A stretch of DNA of 64,000 nt, from the NCBI RefSeq assembly GCF_030518235.1, contig NZ_JAULSA010000015.1:1-64000 (forward strand), written 5' to 3'. A model generated the notes under the pieces. The model ran no database searches and had not been told where the DNA came from. It worked only from the letters and a program-made list of their open reading frames with translations. The position numbers and the translations under genes were made by a program. Below are positions 62,709 through 64,000 of the stretch, in pieces. This stretch comes from Saccharibacillus sp. CPCC 101409. Its GTDB lineage: Bacteria > Bacillota > Bacilli > Paenibacillales > Paenibacillaceae. The stretch's first letter is position 1, and every line of letters starts with the position of its first letter.

Positions 62709-63515
62709 ATGAAGCAGGGTACACCTTTTATTACGATTTGTTCGGATTCGGTCGGAGACACGGCGGAAGCCGTCGTCCAGGCCGTGATCCATCAGTTTGA
62801 ACACCGGGAAGTGGAAATCAAGCGCTACGGCAACGTCCGGCACGAAGACGAGCTGCGGAAGCTGGTGGAAGAAGCCGCCGAGCACAAAGGCTTCATCGCC
62901 TATACGCTCGTACAGCCGGAGCTGCGCGAGACCATCCGCGAAGAAGCGGTGCGGCTCGACGTGCGCATCGTGGATATTATGGGGCCGATGATGCAGGCGT
63001 TTATCGATACGTTCAGCGGCGCGCCGACCCGGCGGCCGGGCGTGCTGAGGCGGATGGACGAGAATTATTTCCGCCGCATGGAAGCGATCGAATTCACGGT
63101 GTCCAGCGACGACGGCCGCGACCCCGGCGCGATGCCGCAGGCCGATCTCGTGCTGATGGGCATCTCGCGCACGTCGAAGACGCCGCTCGGCATCTTTCTC
63201 GCGCATCGCGGCAAGAAAGTCGTCAATTATCCGGTGGTGCCGGAGATCGCGCCGCCGGCGCAGCTGCTGGGCCTGCCGGCGAAGCGCCTGGTCGGCCTGA
63301 CGATCGAGCCGGAAGCGATGCTCAAGATCCGCTCGCAGCGGCTGAAATCGCTCGGCCTGCCGGTCGGTTCGCAGTACGACAGCATCGAGCGGATCAAGGA
63401 AGAACTGGCTTACGCCGAAGCGCTGTACCAGCGGCTCGGCTGCTTCGTGGTCGATATTACGGATCGGGCGATCGAAGAAACGGCGGGACTGATTCTCGGC
63501 AATTTATCCGAGTAA
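62709..63515 (+). CDS. Pyruvate phosphate dikinase / PEP synthase regulatory protein (YqfL)
   Basis: 268 residues from ATG 62709 with GGGAGG upstream. DUF299 family: [23 protein letters not shown] at the start, the P-loop-like [10 protein letters not shown] at residues 151-160 and [21 protein letters not shown] later. Members are bifunctional kinase/phosphorylases that switch PPDK or PEP synthase off and on by ADP-dependent threonine phosphorylation and phosphate-dependent dephosphorylation. Downstream of ccpN and upstream of glpX, it fits control of carbon flow through pyruvate. Confidence 0.93.
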   Translation: MKQGTPFITICSDSVGDTAEAVVQAVIHQFEHREVEIKRYGNVRHEDELRKLVEEAAEHKGFIAYTLVQPELRETIREEAVRLDVRIVDIMGPMMQAFIDTFSGAPTRRPGVLRRMDENYFRRMEAIEFTVSSDDGRDPGAMPQADLVLMGISRTSKTPLGIFLAHRGKKVVNYPVVPEIAPPAQLLGLPAKRLVGLTIEPEAMLKIRSQRLKSLGLPVGSQYDSIERIKEELAYAEALYQRLGCFVVDITDRAIEETAGLILGNLSE

Positions 63516-63556
63516 ATCGTAAATCGTCTCGACTAAACGACTGGAGGGATTGGAAA

Positions 63557-64000
63557 ATGGAACGTGAACTGACCCTGGAGATTGTGCGTGTGACGGAACT
63601 CGGAGCGCTGGCGGCTTCGAAATGGATCGGCAGAGGGGATAAAAACGCGGCGGACGGCGCGGCGACGACGGCGATTCGTTCCATGTTCGATTCCGTGTCC
63701 GTCGACGGAACGGTCGTGATCGGCGAAGGCGAGATGGACGAAGCGCCGATGCTGTACATCGGCGAGAAGGTCGGCAGCAAAGACGGCCCGGAAGTGGACG
63801 TCGCGGTCGATCCGCTGGAAGGCACCGAAGTGGTCGCGGCCGGTCTGCACAACGCGCAGGCGGTGATCGCGATCGCGGAGAAAGGCAGCCTGCTGCACGC
63901 GCCGGATATTTATATGGAGAAATTGGCCTGCGGCCCGGAGCTGGCCGGTAAACTCAGCCTCGACGAGCCGGTCGAGCTGACGCTGCAAAAAGCGGCGCAG
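63557..64000 (+). CDS. glpX: Class II fructose-1,6-bisphosphatase (GlpX), 3' end outside the window
   Basis: 148 residues visible from ATG 63557 with TGGAGGGA upstream; the frame is open at the window end (full GlpX is about 320). The GlpX landmarks are present: [33 protein letters not shown], and [14 protein letters not shown], which carry the metal and phosphate ligands. It removes the 1-phosphate from fructose 1,6-bisphosphate, a gluconeogenic step. Together with ccpN and the YqfL gene it forms a gluconeogenesis cluster. The truncation is an artefact of the window. Confidence 0.95.
   Translation, partial: MERELTLEIVRVTELGALAASKWIGRGDKNAADGAATTAIRSMFDSVSVDGTVVIGEGEMDEAPMLYIGEKVGSKDGPEVDVAVDPLEGTEVVAAGLHNAQAVIAIAEKGSLLHAPDIYMEKLACGPELAGKLSLDEPVELTLQKAAQ

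Overview
The window looks like a chromosomal segment of a GC-rich member of the Paenibacillaceae (Paenibacillus or Saccharibacillus type). The grounds are Bacillota-style AAAGGAGG ribosome binding sites, many TTG and GTG starts, and a Bacillales gene set: a YesS-type regulator, YkaA-Pit, YerC, a YrzA/DUF2536 protein, YukJ/DUF2278, DUF1129 and CcpN-YqfL. Most of it is GC-rich with very long antisense shadow frames. One block, 42299-47770, is strikingly AT-rich and is foreign.

Layout. 1-1642: 3' part of a DUF5704-like protein. 1892-26020: a pectin (rhamnogalacturonan-type) utilisation locus with a GH105 hydrolase, an SGNH esterase, two CUT1 permeases and a solute-binding lipoprotein (no ATPase gene), an unknown 724-residue protein, a large secreted beta-helix enzyme, a YesS-type membrane AraC regulator, a small conserved protein, a giant GH2 enzyme and a GH94 phosphorylase. 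26236-31043: DUF1129 membrane protein, YukJ, an alpha/beta hydrolase and the phosphate pair DUF47-Pit. 31135-36784: a secreted protein, a lipoprotein, an AGE-family epimerase and a LacI regulator. 37083-42298: CorA, then YerC, a CbiX-like protein, a DgkB-like lipid kinase and the 23S rRNA methyltransferase RlmCD.

42241-47835 is the most interesting part. It is an AT-rich island inserted exactly at the 3' end of rlmCD and flanked by a 52-bp direct repeat of that gene end (49 of 52 identical). It carries a three-gene, translationally coupled ABC-three-component (ABC-3C) conflict system (HNH-type effector, small middle component, DUF2326-type ATPase), an FRG-domain protein and a zinc-ribbon protein of unknown function. 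A short integrase-tail-like remnant lies beside the right repeat. No intact recombinase is present.

47994-60926: PhnB-like VOC protein with an ECF sigma factor; an unknown 188-residue protein; a TetR-ABC ATPase-permease operon with paired operators; DUF2536; a Bcr/CflA exporter; a VOC protein; a HAD phosphatase; an amino acid permease; a chemotaxis receptor; a zinc-ribbon membrane protein. 60927-64000: a long intergenic region with a MITE-like element and three palindromic operator-like sites, then ccpN, the PEP synthase/PPDK regulator gene and glpX (cut by the window end), a gluconeogenesis control cluster.

Several intergenic gaps hold short repeats that recur tens of kilobases apart: one 27-nt family at 10364-10551 and 61406-61545, another (core AAAGTGGATTT) at 28841-28970 and 54918-55095, and two long inverted repeats at 23183-23318 and 56172-56268. 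No tRNA, rRNA or CRISPR array was seen.
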